Source: Pseudomonas psychrophila (GTDB taxonomy: Bacteria > Pseudomonadota > Gammaproteobacteria > Pseudomonadales > Pseudomonadaceae). From it: a stretch of 64,000 nucleotides of DNA. The number at the start of each line of letters is the position of its first letter. Position 1 is the stretch's first letter. A program made the translations under genes and the position numbers. Below, one piece after another: positions 37,038-46,700 of this stretch. Where the stretch lies: contig NZ_JYKZ01000004.1 of NCBI RefSeq assembly GCF_001043005.1, positions 310,001 through 374,000 of the forward strand. Direction: 5' to 3'. The notes beneath the pieces were generated by a model. It did no database searches and was not told where the DNA came from. It saw nothing but the letters and a program-made list of their open reading frames with translations.

Positions 37038-37120
37038 AAAAGCGGGCTTGCTGGCGATGCAGTTCACTCGGTACAGGTCACATACCGGGTTACTGCTATC
37101 GCGAGCAAGCCCGCTCTCAC
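37038..37120. repeat. REP inverted pair (REPIN)
   Basis: AGCGGGCTTGCTGGCGATGC and ATCGCGAGCAAGCCCGCT face each other across about 45 bp between two convergent genes. Imperfect arms. Confidence 0.85.
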
Positions 37121-37156
37121 TGTAGATCTAAAGTCGATCTACCCGCCCTGGGCTAA

Positions 37157-37624
37157 TCAAGCCCGGGCACGTGCCTCGTTGCGCAAAGCCTTGACCTGAT
37201 CGTGGTTGCGTTGCACGCCATGCAACTGACGCTCTACCAGATCACGGATACCTACCAGGTTATGCTTGCTGATTTTCTCCAGCGCTTCCTTGTAGGCTTT
37301 CAGGGCATGGTCTTCGCCGCGCTCAGCTTCGTTGAGCACCGCTTCTTCATCCTTGCCTGTAAACACGGATTTAACGTCTACCCAGCGGCGATGCAAGTCA
37401 CCGGACACGCTGGTGCTGGTTTCAGGATCGCCACCCAGGGCGCGTACCTGAGCCTGCAACTCGGCCGCAGCAGCGGCACATTCAGCCGAACGCTTGGCAA
37501 ACAGCGCTTTGAGTTCCGGGTGTTTGATATCTTCGGCGCAGGTTTTAAACCCTTCCTGACCGTCTTTGCTGGTTTCGATCAAATCGTTCAGGACGCTAAT
37601 GGCTTCTTTATTGAGGTCAGTCAT
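37157..37624 (-). CDS. DUF2383 / PA2169-type four-helix bundle protein
   Basis: 155 residues. SVLNDLIETSKDGQEGFKTC AEDIKHPELKALFAKRSAECAAAAAELQAQV is the family signature, followed by LRALGGDPETSTSVSGDLHR RWVDVKSVFTGKDEEAVLNE and two closing helices. Ferritin-like fold of unknown function, stress-associated in Pseudomonas. Monocistronic. Confidence 0.85.
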   Translation of the reverse strand: MTDLNKEAISVLNDLIETSKDGQEGFKTCAEDIKHPELKALFAKRSAECAAAAAELQAQVRALGGDPETSTSVSGDLHRRWVDVKSVFTGKDEEAVLNEAERGEDHALKAYKEALEKISKHNLVGIRDLVERQLHGVQRNHDQVKALRNEARARA

Positions 37625-37831
37625 TGTTCAATTCCTTACAAGGTTGAGGATCGTGCAATAGAGATTGCAGGGCTCGTGCCAGTTTTTGAATTAAAAAAAA
37701 ACTATAAATATCAATAAGTTATCAAAACAAGAGAAATCTGTATCCGGTTTATATGCATGATCTGTCAATTGGCCTTCATGCAAATTGCCTGTATTTTCCC
37801 CCCATAGCATTACGCACCTGAAGGCCGCTGC

Positions 37832-38068
37832 ATGAACCCCGAAAAACTTGAACTCCTGATCACTCGCGAGATGCCTTTCGGAAAATACAAGGGCCGAATC
37901 ATCGCAGACCTGCCCGGCCAATACCTGAACTGGTTTGCCCGCCAGGGCTTCCCCCATGGCGAACTGGGCGGCTTGCTGGCCCTGATGCAAGAGATCGATC
38001 ACAACGGCCTGTCAGATCTGCTCGACCCGCTACGCGCAAAACACTCAAAACCCAAACCTCGCCACTAA
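37832..38068 (+). CDS. DUF3820 family protein
   Basis: 78 residues. MPFGKYKGRIIADLPGQYLN WFARQGFPHGELGGLLALM is the DUF3820 signature found in small proteins related to exonuclease-type accessory domains. Function unknown. It ends 11 bp before the aminotransferase start and probably shares its mRNA. Confidence 0.85.
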   Translation: MNPEKLELLITREMPFGKYKGRIIADLPGQYLNWFARQGFPHGELGGLLALMQEIDHNGLSDLLDPLRAKHSKPKPRH

Positions 38069-38079
38069 TCGAGTTGCCC

Positions 38080-39270
38080 ATGCCAAGGATTGAAGATAAC
38101 GCCCGTGACGAACACTTCTGGCACGCCATCGCCGAGCGCTACGACGTGGCACCCGGCCCGATCAATCTGGAAAATGGCTACTTCGGTCGCATGACCCGCG
38201 ACGTGGCGCAGGACTACCAGCGCAATATCGACTTTATTAACCGCAACAACTCGCTGCCGGTGCGCCAGCACTTCGATGAGATTCAGAGCATTGAGATCCG
38301 CGACCGGGTTGCGGGCCTGCTGGGCGTTGCCCCGGCCAGTGTTGCACTGACTTCGCGGGCGTCCGACGCCCTGCAATCGTTGATTCGTAACTACAACGGC
38401 CTGCAACCCGGCGATCAATTGCTGATCTGCGACCTGGAATACCACAGCGTCGCATACGCGATGCGCTGGGTTGCCCAGCAGCGCGGGCTTGAGGTTATCG
38501 AAATATCCCATAAGCACCCCGCCACCCATGAAAGCGTGGTGACCCGCTATCGCGAGGCCTTTGAGCGTTACCCACGCCTCAAACTGATGGCGCTCACCCA
38601 TGTCACCCACCGCACCGGACTGGTATTGCCCGTGCAGGACATTGTTGCAGCGGCCAAAGAACACGGGGTCGATGTGATCCTTGACGGTGCTCACGCGCTG
38701 GGCCAGATCGAATTCGACCTGCAGGCACTGGGCGTCGCTTTTGCGGGATACAACCTGCACAAATGGATCGGCGGACCGCTGACTCTGGGTTTTATGTACA
38801 TCGACCCGCAGCGCCTGACCGATATTGATCCCGACATGGGCAACCAGCATTATCCCGAGCCGGATATTCGCAACCGCGCGCCCTATGGCACGACCAACAT
38901 ACCGGCATGGCTGACCCTGCCCAGAGTATTGCAAGAGCATCTGGACATGGGCGGCACACAGGCCAAGGGGGCACGGCTGAACTACCTGCGGGATCTGTGG
39001 GTAAGTGAAGCGCGAAAAATGCCGGGGATTGAAGTGCTGATCGAGGATGATCCGCGACTGCGATGCGCGATTACCTCGTTGCGCTTTACCCATCTGCAGG
39101 ACCAGCAACCGATGGTTGAGCGCCTGCTCAAGGACTACAACCTGTTCACCGTCGCGCGCGATGGCTCGGCGTGTGGCAGTTGCATCCGGATAACTGTTGG
39201 GTTCACTACCACCCTGGATGACATCAATCAGCTGGTCAACGCGTTGCGCGAGCTGTCTCAGGGTAATTAG
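38080..39270 (+). CDS. Class V aminotransferase (isopenicillin-N-epimerase-like)
   Basis: 396 residues from ATG 38080 (MPRIEDNARDEHFWHAIAER). PLP enzyme fold type I; DGAHALGQIEFDLQALGVAF AGYNLHKWIGGP contains the PLP Asp/His and the Schiff-base Lys (about residue 228). LENGYFGRMTRDVAQ and TSRASDALQSLIRNYNGLQP support the epimerase/desulfurase-like branch. Natural substrate unknown. Follows the DUF3820 gene at 11 bp. Confidence 0.88.
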   Translation: MPRIEDNARDEHFWHAIAERYDVAPGPINLENGYFGRMTRDVAQDYQRNIDFINRNNSLPVRQHFDEIQSIEIRDRVAGLLGVAPASVALTSRASDALQSLIRNYNGLQPGDQLLICDLEYHSVAYAMRWVAQQRGLEVIEISHKHPATHESVVTRYREAFERYPRLKLMALTHVTHRTGLVLPVQDIVAAAKEHGVDVILDGAHALGQIEFDLQALGVAFAGYNLHKWIGGPLTLGFMYIDPQRLTDIDPDMGNQHYPEPDIRNRAPYGTTNIPAWLTLPRVLQEHLDMGGTQAKGARLNYLRDLWVSEARKMPGIEVLIEDDPRLRCAITSLRFTHLQDQQPMVERLLKDYNLFTVARDGSACGSCIRITVGFTTTLDDINQLVNALRELSQGN

Positions 39271-39278
39271 TCGATCCT

Positions 39279-39365
39279 GTGGGAGCGGGCTTGCTCGCGA
39301 TGCTGACGACGCGGCTTTTCAAATAGAGCGCAGCGATATCATCGCGAGCAAGCCCGCTCCCACAC
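39279..39365. repeat. REP inverted pair (REPIN)
   Basis: TGTGGGAGCGGGCTTGCTCG and its reverse complement flank a loop of about 40 bp between convergent genes. Near-perfect arms. Confidence 0.92.
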
Positions 39366-39388
39366 CACCGACCATGTGTTTTTCAGGC

Positions 39389-39425
39389 AAAAAAAAGGTG
39401 CGCCGACCAAGCGCACCAAAAAACC
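39389..39425 (-). terminator. Terminator of the zwf-pgl-eda operon
   Basis: Minus strand GGTGCGC - TTGGTC - GGCGCACC followed by eight T. Confidence 0.9.
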
Positions 39426-39457
39426 GTAGAACACACAACAAATTCGGAACTAAAACA

Positions 39458-40123
39458 TCAATCCAGCAGCGCAAGCGCCTCAGCGGTACATTCCTGGATC
39501 CGGGCCCAATCGCCGTTTTTGATCCACTCGCTGTCCAGCATCCAGCTCCCACCTACACACATCACGTTTTTCAACGCCATGTAGTTGCGGATATTGGCCG
39601 GGCCTACACCGCCAGTCGGGCAGAATTTCACTTCACCGAACGGACCGCCCAATGCCTTGATCGCGGCCACACCACCACTGACCTCAGCCGGGAACAGTTT
39701 GAAACGACGGTAGCCCAACCCGTAACCTTCCATGATCCCGGATGCATTGCTGATACCCGGCAGCAGCGGAATATCGCTGGCAACGCTGGCCTGGAGCAAG
39801 TCACGGGTGATACCAGGCGTGACAATAAATTGCGAACCGGCTTCTTCAGCCGCCGCCAGCATGTGCCGATCCAGTACGGTACCGGCACCTGTTACCAGCT
39901 CAGGGCGCTGATCACGCAGAATGCGGATCGCCTTAAGACCGAACGAGGAGCGCAGAGTCACCTCAAGGGCAGTCAGACCACCTGCCGCCAGCGCATCTGC
40001 CAACGGCAGGATGTCTTGTTCGCGGGCGATGGTAATCACCGGCAGAATTCGGGCACGGTCACAGAGGCTGTCGATCAGGGCGACTTTATCCGCCATCGAT
40101 ACGTTCGCAATTGTTGTTGTCAT
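39458..40123 (-). CDS. eda: KDPG aldolase (Entner-Doudoroff)
   Basis: 221 residues from ATG 40123; the ATG at 40144 overlaps the pgl stop but AAGGA sits 9 bp before 40123 and the family N-terminus begins there (MTTTIANVSMADKVALIDSL). Cleaves KDPG to pyruvate and glyceraldehyde-3-phosphate. LTALEVTLRSS has the catalytic Glu, YRRFKLFPAEVSGG the Schiff-base Lys (about residue 132), and VKFCPTGGVGPANIRNYMAL the phosphate site. Last gene of the zwf-pgl-eda operon. Confidence 0.95.
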   Translation of the reverse strand: MTTTIANVSMADKVALIDSLCDRARILPVITIAREQDILPLADALAAGGLTALEVTLRSSFGLKAIRILRDQRPELVTGAGTVLDRHMLAAAEEAGSQFIVTPGITRDLLQASVASDIPLLPGISNASGIMEGYGLGYRRFKLFPAEVSGGVAAIKALGGPFGEVKFCPTGGVGPANIRNYMALKNVMCVGGSWMLDSEWIKNGDWARIQECTAEALALLD

Positions 40124-40140
40124 GGCAGCTGATCCTTGGC

Positions 40141-40854
40141 TCATGGGCACCAGTAAATCTCTAACGTAGGTTGCAGAAAGGCACGAATCGGCAAGGCGGC
40201 AACATCGTTACCCCCCAGCGCTTCGTTGAGGGTGTTCAATTTGGACTGCCCCTGAATCGACAGCACCTTGTGCTTTGCGCTCGCCAACAGGCTGCGGCTC
40301 ATGCTCAGGCGCTGATGCGGCACGGTAGGCGCCAGCATCGCCCAGCAACGGCGCGGGTTATCCAGTTGCAGGGCTTCGCTCAGGTTCGGGCTGTTGGGGA
40401 ACAACGAGGCGGTATGCCCGTCATCGCCCATGCCCAGAATCAGCACATCAATCGGCGGCAACTCGGCCAGGCCCTGATCCGCTTCCAGTGCAGCCTTTTC
40501 AACTGTCGAAGCAGCATTGTACAAACCGACAAAACGGGCCTTGGCAGCCGGGCCTTGCAGCAAGTGTTTCTTGAGCAGGCCAGCGTTGCTGTCAGCGTGT
40601 TCAACCGGCACCCAGCGTTCATCGGCAAGGCTGACGACCACTTTCGACCAGTCGATCGGCTGTTTGATCAGGCTCTCGAAAAACACCACCGGGCTACGAC
40701 CGCCAGACACCACCAGCGTCGCAACGCCCTGACTGGCAATGGCCTGGTTCAATTGCCCGGCAACGTTTGCTGCCAGCCCCTCGGCCATTGTTGCCGAGTT
40801 CTTGAAGGTGTGCGCGTTGACACCCTCAGGCAGTTTCAAATCAGATATCGCCAT
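40141..40854 (-). CDS. pgl: 6-phosphogluconolactonase
   Basis: 237 residues. [34 protein letters not shown] and [20 protein letters not shown] are the Pgl/SOL motifs. Hydrolyses 6-phosphogluconolactone made by Zwf. Its start lies 14 bp inside the end of zwf, so the two are translationally linked. Confidence 0.95.
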   Translation of the reverse strand: MAISDLKLPEGVNAHTFKNSATMAEGLAANVAGQLNQAIASQGVATLVVSGGRSPVVFFESLIKQPIDWSKVVVSLADERWVPVEHADSNAGLLKKHLLQGPAAKARFVGLYNAASTVEKAALEADQGLAELPPIDVLILGMGDDGHTASLFPNSPNLSEALQLDNPRRCWAMLAPTVPHQRLSMSRSLLASAKHKVLSIQGQSKLNTLNEALGGNDVAALPIRAFLQPTLEIYWCP

Positions 40855-42310
40855 ACCAAGACCTCCCGTCCCGCGTAATCAATGCAATGGAACTCATCGG
40901 TCCCCAGGAGCCCGCCGCGTACGGCTTGGGCGCATCACCAGACTTTTTCCAGCCCGCGATCAACTGGTCGCACCATTTCCATGCAGCTTCAATTTCATCT
41001 TTGCGTACAAACAGATTCTGGTTGCCACGCATGACTTCGAGTAACAGACGCTCGTAGGCATCCGGAATCCGTGCACTGCGATAAGTGTCGGAAAAATTCA
41101 ATTGCAACGGACCGCTGCGCAGTTGCATGCCCTTGTCCAGCCCCTGCTCCTTGGTCATCACACGCAAGGAAATACCTTCGTCCGGCTGCAGGCGAATGAT
41201 CAGCTTGTTGCCGATTTGCAGACGCTGCTCCGGAGCGAATATGTAGTGCGACGGTTCCTTGAAGTGGATCACGATCTGCGACAGCTTTTGTGGCATGCGT
41301 TTACCGGTGCGCAGGTAAAACGGCACACCCGCCCAACGCCAGTTGCGGATGTCGGCACGCAGGGCAACAAATGTTTCGGTGTCGCTCTGGGTGTTGGAGT
41401 TTTCCTCCTCCAGATAACCCGGCACCGACTGGCCTTCGCTGTAACCGGCGATGTACTGGCCGCGCACCACTTGGGTGGTCAGGCCTTCGGCACTGATAGG
41501 GGCCAGTGCCTTGAGCACTTTTACCTTCTCGTCGCGAATGCTGTCAGCCGACAGGTCCGCAGGCGGGTCCATCGCAATCAGACACAGCAACTGCAACAAG
41601 TGGTTTTGAATCATGTCGCGCAGCTGACCGGCCTTGTCGAAATAGCCCCAACGACCTTCGATACCCACTTTCTCGGCCACGGTGATTTCAACGTGGGAGA
41701 TATAGCGCTGGTTCCACTGGGTTTCGAACAGGCTGTTGGCGAAGCGCAACGCGATCAGGTTTTGTACGGTTTCTTTGCCCAGGTAGTGGTCGATCCGGTA
41801 GGTGCGGTTCTCGGGGAAGTACTGCGCGACGGAGTCGTTTACCTTGCGCGACGATTCGAGGTCCGAGCCGATGGGTTTTTCCAGCACCACGCGGGTATTT
41901 TCAGCCAGACCGACTTTCGACAGGTTCTCGCAAATAGCGCCGTACACCGCAGCCGGTGTGGCGAAGTAGGCAATCAGGCGCTGTTCTGTTCCGGCAAGTT
42001 CTGCCAGAGACACGTAATCTTCAGTCTTGAAAAAATCCACATGCAGATAGCTCAATCGAGCCAGGAAGCGTGTTAACGCCTCTACTTCAATTTCCTTCTC
42101 GCCCAGATACTGGCGCAACTGGCTGTCGATATGCGCCAAATGCGTAGTGGCGTCACCCGGTTCACGAGCCAGCGCGAGAATGCGCGTATCTGCGTGAAGC
42201 AGACCGGCGCGGTCCAGTTGATATAACGCAGGAAACAGCTTGCGCAAGGCCAAATCGCCAAGGGCGCCGAACAAGGCAAAGGTGCACGGTTCAACCGTAA
42301 TCGAAGACAT
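40841..42310 (-). CDS. zwf: Glucose-6-phosphate 1-dehydrogenase
   Basis: 489 residues, full length. [20 protein letters not shown] (NADP site), [18 protein letters not shown], the substrate site [20 protein letters not shown], and [20 protein letters not shown]. First enzyme of the oxidative branch; supplies NADPH and the ED substrate. An AAAAGAACAAAC tract (42314-42325, minus strand) touches the start codon: a strong Crc/Hfq-type site. Divergent from hexR with a HexR-like palindrome between them. Confidence 0.97.
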   Translation of the reverse strand: MSSITVEPCTFALFGALGDLALRKLFPALYQLDRAGLLHADTRILALAREPGDATTHLAHIDSQLRQYLGEKEIEVEALTRFLARLSYLHVDFFKTEDYVSLAELAGTEQRLIAYFATPAAVYGAICENLSKVGLAENTRVVLEKPIGSDLESSRKVNDSVAQYFPENRTYRIDHYLGKETVQNLIALRFANSLFETQWNQRYISHVEITVAEKVGIEGRWGYFDKAGQLRDMIQNHLLQLLCLIAMDPPADLSADSIRDEKVKVLKALAPISAEGLTTQVVRGQYIAGYSEGQSVPGYLEEENSNTQSDTETFVALRADIRNWRWAGVPFYLRTGKRMPQKLSQIVIHFKEPSHYIFAPEQRLQIGNKLIIRLQPDEGISLRVMTKEQGLDKGMQLRSGPLQLNFSDTYRSARIPDAYERLLLEVMRGNQNLFVRKDEIEAAWKWCDQLIAGWKKSGDAPKPYAAGSWGPMSSIALITRDGRSWYGDI

Positions 42311-42375
42311 GATGTTTGTTCTTTTATCAAGTTAAGCTACAAATACCTTTTTTCAAGGCATCACTCAAGGAAAAA

Positions 42376-42394
42376 TGTAGTAATAAACACAACA
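42376..42394. promoter_or_regulatory. Candidate HexR operator
   Basis: TGTAGT-N7-ACAACA: inverted halves TGTwGT/ACwACA in the zwf-hexR divergent region. Resembles the TTGT-N7/8-ACAA pattern reported for Pseudomonas HexR (from memory). Confidence 0.65.
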
Positions 42395-42506
42395 TTTTCT
42401 CAAAATACAGATTCCTGCTAGTGGTCATCTCAGGCCACCAGTAGGATAGGCCACCTTCCAGAACCGCTTTTGAGCGGTTCTTGCATCGCTGACCCAAGGA
42501 TCATAA

Positions 42507-43376
42507 ATGGACCGCGTGCGAAATTTACTCGAACAGATCAAGGGCCGCCTCGAAGACCTGAACAAGGCCGAGCGCAAAGTGGCTGAAATCATTTTGCAGA
42601 ACCCGCAGCAAGCGACCCGCTTCAGCATCGCGGCCCTGGCTCAGGCGGCCTCGGTCAGCGAGCCTACAGTCAACCGTTTCTGCCGTTCATTTGGCGTCAG
42701 CGGTTATCCGGAATTAAAGCTGCAACTGGCACAGAGCCTGGCCAGTGGTGCCGCGTATGTCAGCCGTGCGGTCGAGGCCGACGATAATCCCGAAGCCTAC
42801 ACCCAAAAGATTTTCGGCAGCGCCATTGCCTCCCTGGACAGCGCTTGCCAGGCATTGGACCCGAACCTTATCAGCCGCGCCGTCGACTTGCTGATCCAGG
42901 CTCGGCAAATCCACTTTTTCGGCCTGGGCGCTTCGGCTCCAGTGGCGCTGGATGCGCAACACAAGTTCTTCCGTTTCAACCTGGCGGTCACCGCCCATGC
43001 CGACGTATTAATGCAACGCATGATCGCGTCCGTGGCCCACACCGGTGAGTTGTTCGTCATTATTTCCTATACAGGTCGCACCCGTGAGCTGGTGGAAGTG
43101 GCTCGTATTGCGCGAGCCAACGGTGCCTCGGTACTGGGCCTGACAGCAGAAAACTCGCCACTGGCCAAAGCCAGCACCTTGAGCCTGAATATTCCGCTGC
43201 CTGAAGACACCGACATCTATATGCCGATGACCTCGCGCATCATCCAGCTCACCGTGCTCGACGTACTCGCCACCGGTATGACCCTACGCCGGGGGGTGGA
43301 CTTCCAGCCGCACCTGCGCAAAATCAAGGAAAGCCTCAACGCCAGCCGGTACCCGGTAGGCGATGAATTCAACTGA
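42507..43376 (+). CDS. hexR: RpiR-family regulator HexR
   Basis: 289 residues. N-terminal HTH_6 domain ([45 protein letters not shown], about 1-77) and a SIS sugar-phosphate domain ([44 protein letters not shown], about 130-250). Represses zwf-pgl-eda and related genes until KDPG accumulates, as known for P. putida. The Tc toxin genes start about 330 bp downstream. Confidence 0.95.
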   Translation: MDRVRNLLEQIKGRLEDLNKAERKVAEIILQNPQQATRFSIAALAQAASVSEPTVNRFCRSFGVSGYPELKLQLAQSLASGAAYVSRAVEADDNPEAYTQKIFGSAIASLDSACQALDPNLISRAVDLLIQARQIHFFGLGASAPVALDAQHKFFRFNLAVTAHADVLMQRMIASVAHTGELFVIISYTGRTRELVEVARIARANGASVLGLTAENSPLAKASTLSLNIPLPEDTDIYMPMTSRIIQLTVLDVLATGMTLRRGVDFQPHLRKIKESLNASRYPVGDEFN

Positions 43377-43703
43377 TCGTCTTGCACCACAACCCGTACC
43401 CGTAGCAGATGGCGTCAGCACCGCTGACCCTGCCCGACAAGCGGCTGAACCATGCCGCTCCCCCCCTCTCCTGCCCAGCCCCTGTTTTCTAAGGCAATCG
43501 CTCTCTTACCGCCTTTAAAGCTGTAGCCCCCATGACGTTTAACTGTCAGATGTGACAGGTTACAGCTGTCGAAAACAGTCATAACGTGAATACCTCGGGG
43601 TTATTTTTTGCAACGGGGTTCAGGCCTTTTACGCCTGCTGCTCCTGCCCCTAAATCTTCAGATCGGTCTATCTGAAAAAGCCCTGTGGCAGGAGCTCATG
43701 ATC
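43377..43703 (+). promoter_or_regulatory. Upstream region of the Tc toxin genes with palindrome CTGTCA-N4-TGACAG
   Basis: No gene between hexR and the TcB-like gene. At 43543-43558 CTGTCAGATGTGACAG is a perfect 6-bp-arm inverted repeat, followed by further ACAG/CTGT words up to 43580; candidate operator or activator site. Near 43395 a GTAGCAG word resembles the edge of the MITE-like repeats but has no partner. Confidence 0.45.
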
Positions 43704-46700
43704 ATGGCCCAAGAACCGCTCAGTATTTCTGCACCTTCATTGCCAAAAGGCGGTGGCGCCATTCAGAGCATTGGCGAGGGCTGGGGAGCTGTAGGCTTGA
43801 CCGGTGCTGCGTCACTGGCAATTCCGCTGCCCATTACGCCTGGCCGCGGCTATGCCCCCGCACTGGGCCTGAGCTACAGCAGTGGCGCAGGTCGTACCGA
43901 GTTCGGTCAGGGCTGGTCAATCAACCGCCCCTCCATCAGCCGGCAAACCAGCCTGCAAACACCTCAGTTCGAACCCGATTCCAATGGCCAGCTGGCCGAG
44001 CCGGTCTACCTCTCCCCCAGTGGCGATGTGTTGCTGGCGCAACGCGACGCCAGCGGCCAGATCAACACCCGTGACACCTCGTTTTTTCGCGACCGGCAGC
44101 TGTCTGAACTCTATCGAGTGACCGCCTACCAACCACGGGTAGAAGGCGACTTCAGCACTTACCAACACTATGTCGGCACCACCGATTCGTTCTGGCTGAT
44201 CCAGATTGCGGACGGCAGTGTCCATGTGTACGGCCACAGTGACAACGCCCGCCTGCAACACGTGCGGAGTACCTCGACCTGGGTGGCCGAGTGGCTCCTT
44301 GAGGAGTCGGTCGCTGCCAATGGCGAGCATGTGCTGTACGAATATGTGCCTGAGAATGATGCCTCACTGAACACACTGACCGGGCCTGCAGCAGATGCCT
44401 GGCGAGACCGCGACACCAGCACTCATCGTTACCTGCAACGCGTGCGCTACGGCAATCTGACAGGCGATCGGGTGCCGTTCGTGATGCAAGATCCGGCGGT
44501 GCGCACCTGGCTATTTGATCTGGTTTTCGACTATGGCGAAGCTGATGCCCGACTGGTGGCTTGCCCCCAGTACCCCAAGACGCCAGGCACACAGTGGCCC
44601 CTGCGCGCCGATCCGGTCAGCAGTTACCGCTACGGGTTCGAGGAGCGCACGCTGCGGCTGTGCCACCAGGTACTGATGTTCCATTGGTGCGCCGATGGCC
44701 CGGACAATAGCGGCCCCGTGCTGCTCCAGGGCGAGCCGGCGCTGGTACAGCGCCTGCAACTGGAGTACAGCCAGCAACCGGCCGTGTCCTTGCTGACCGC
44801 CGCGCACGTCATCGGCTATGTGGGGCAAAAAGCGCAATTCAACCCGCCACAGGAATTCGACTACACCCCGTTCACGTTCACCCCGGAATCCGCAAGGTTC
44901 TCACCATTTTTTACAGAGCAGACGCCCGTGCAAAGCCCGGGTATCGATGCCGACAACTACCAATTGGTGGATCTGTTCGGCGATGGGTTGGCCGGGATTC
45001 TCTATCGCCTGCAAAACGCCTGGTACTACCGACGGCCCATTCGTCATCCGATGCCCGGCCTGAATAAAAATGCGGTGGGTTACGCGGCGCAGGAGCTGCT
45101 CAAACAGATTCCTGTCGCCAACAACAACTCGCCAACGCTGCAAGTCCTCACGGACGTCAATGGCGACGGCAAGCTCGACTGGCTGGTGGCCCAACCTTCG
45201 ATTGCAGGTTTTTTCACCCTGAACACTGACCAGCAATGGAGCCACTTCACGCCCTACGCGGCCTTCCCCTCGGAGTTTTTTCATCCCCGAGCGCAGTTGG
45301 CCAGCCTGATGGGTAACGGCTTGTCGGACCTGGCTATGATCGGGACCCGCAGCGTGCGGTTGTATGTCAATTTGAAAAACCAGGGCTTCGACACGCCTGT
45401 CGAGGTCCACCGCCTGGGCACTGAAACTGCCTTGCCAGCGGTCATTGACGAACGCTGCGAACTGGTTGCGTTCAGTGACCTGCTGGGGTCCGGGCAGCAG
45501 CATTTAGTCCACATCACCGGGCAGGCCGTACGCTGCTTTCCGAACCTGGGCCGGGGTCGATTTGGCGAGCCGGTCAACTTTGGCAGGCTGGACTTTGCGG
45601 GTGAATTCAACCCTGCCCATATCCGCCTAGCTGACCTGGACGGGTCAGGCGCGGTGGACATCCTGTACTGGCAAAGCAGTTCGGTGCAGATTTTCATGAA
45701 CCTCAGCGGTCACGGTTTCGCCGCCCCCATCACGATCACGCTGCCTGAAGGGCTGAGGTACGACTCGCTGACCCGAGTCAGCGTGGCCGACCTGCAAGGG
45801 CTGGGCTGCACAAGCCTGGTAGTGACCAGCCATACGAACACCCCTGCACTCGTGCCCGCTCATTGGCGCTGCGACTTTGTTACCGACAACAAACCGTATT
45901 TGCTGTGCGCCACGGACAACAATAGGGGGGCTGCAGGCGAGGTGGTGTATCGCTCTTCGGCACAGGAATGGCTGGACGAGAAAAACCTGCTGCCAGACCC
46001 GTCGCAGGCCGTGTCTGAAATGCCCTTCGCGATGCATGTGGTCAGCGAGCAGCGCCAGTTGGATCAGATTACCGGCAATCATTTGTCCCAGTTCTTTACC
46101 TATCGCCACGGCTATTACGATGGCGTGGAACGGGAATTTCGCGGCTTTGGACTGCTGCTGCAAACCGACACCGAGGCTGACAACAGCGATACCCAGGGTT
46201 TTAGCGCCCCCGTAATGAGCAAGACCTGGTTCCACACCGGCAAAACCCTGCATATGGACGTGCCTGATGCTTGGGCCGGTGATATCCAACTGGCGCCGCT
46301 GGGCAACACCCTGTGTACCCAACACATTGATGGCACCGAACAAACGCACACTGACTGGGATGCCCCGACACTGCGCGACGCGGCCCGCACCTTGAGCGGC
46401 TCGGTGTTGCGCGCCGAAACCCTGGGCGTCGATGGCAATGCCGTGCCTTACAGCGTCACCCAAAGCCGCTATGGCGTGCGTCTGCTGCAAGCGCGCTCCA
46501 ATGTCAGCCCCTACAGCGTCATGCTGCCTTTTGTCATTGAGCAACGCAGCCTGCAATACGAGCGTCAGATCAATGATCCGCTCTGCCAGCACCAACTCAA
46601 TCTGGCCATCGATGACTATGGCACCGTCAGCCATGGTGTCGGTGTCGCATACGCTCGACGCGCCGACGCACAACCGCCCTATCCCGACGATGAAGAGCAC

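Noticed and set aside
43608..43703. N-terminal extension of the TcB-like protein
   Set aside because: The extra 32 residues are Leu-rich without family match; the AGGAG site supports the later ATG.
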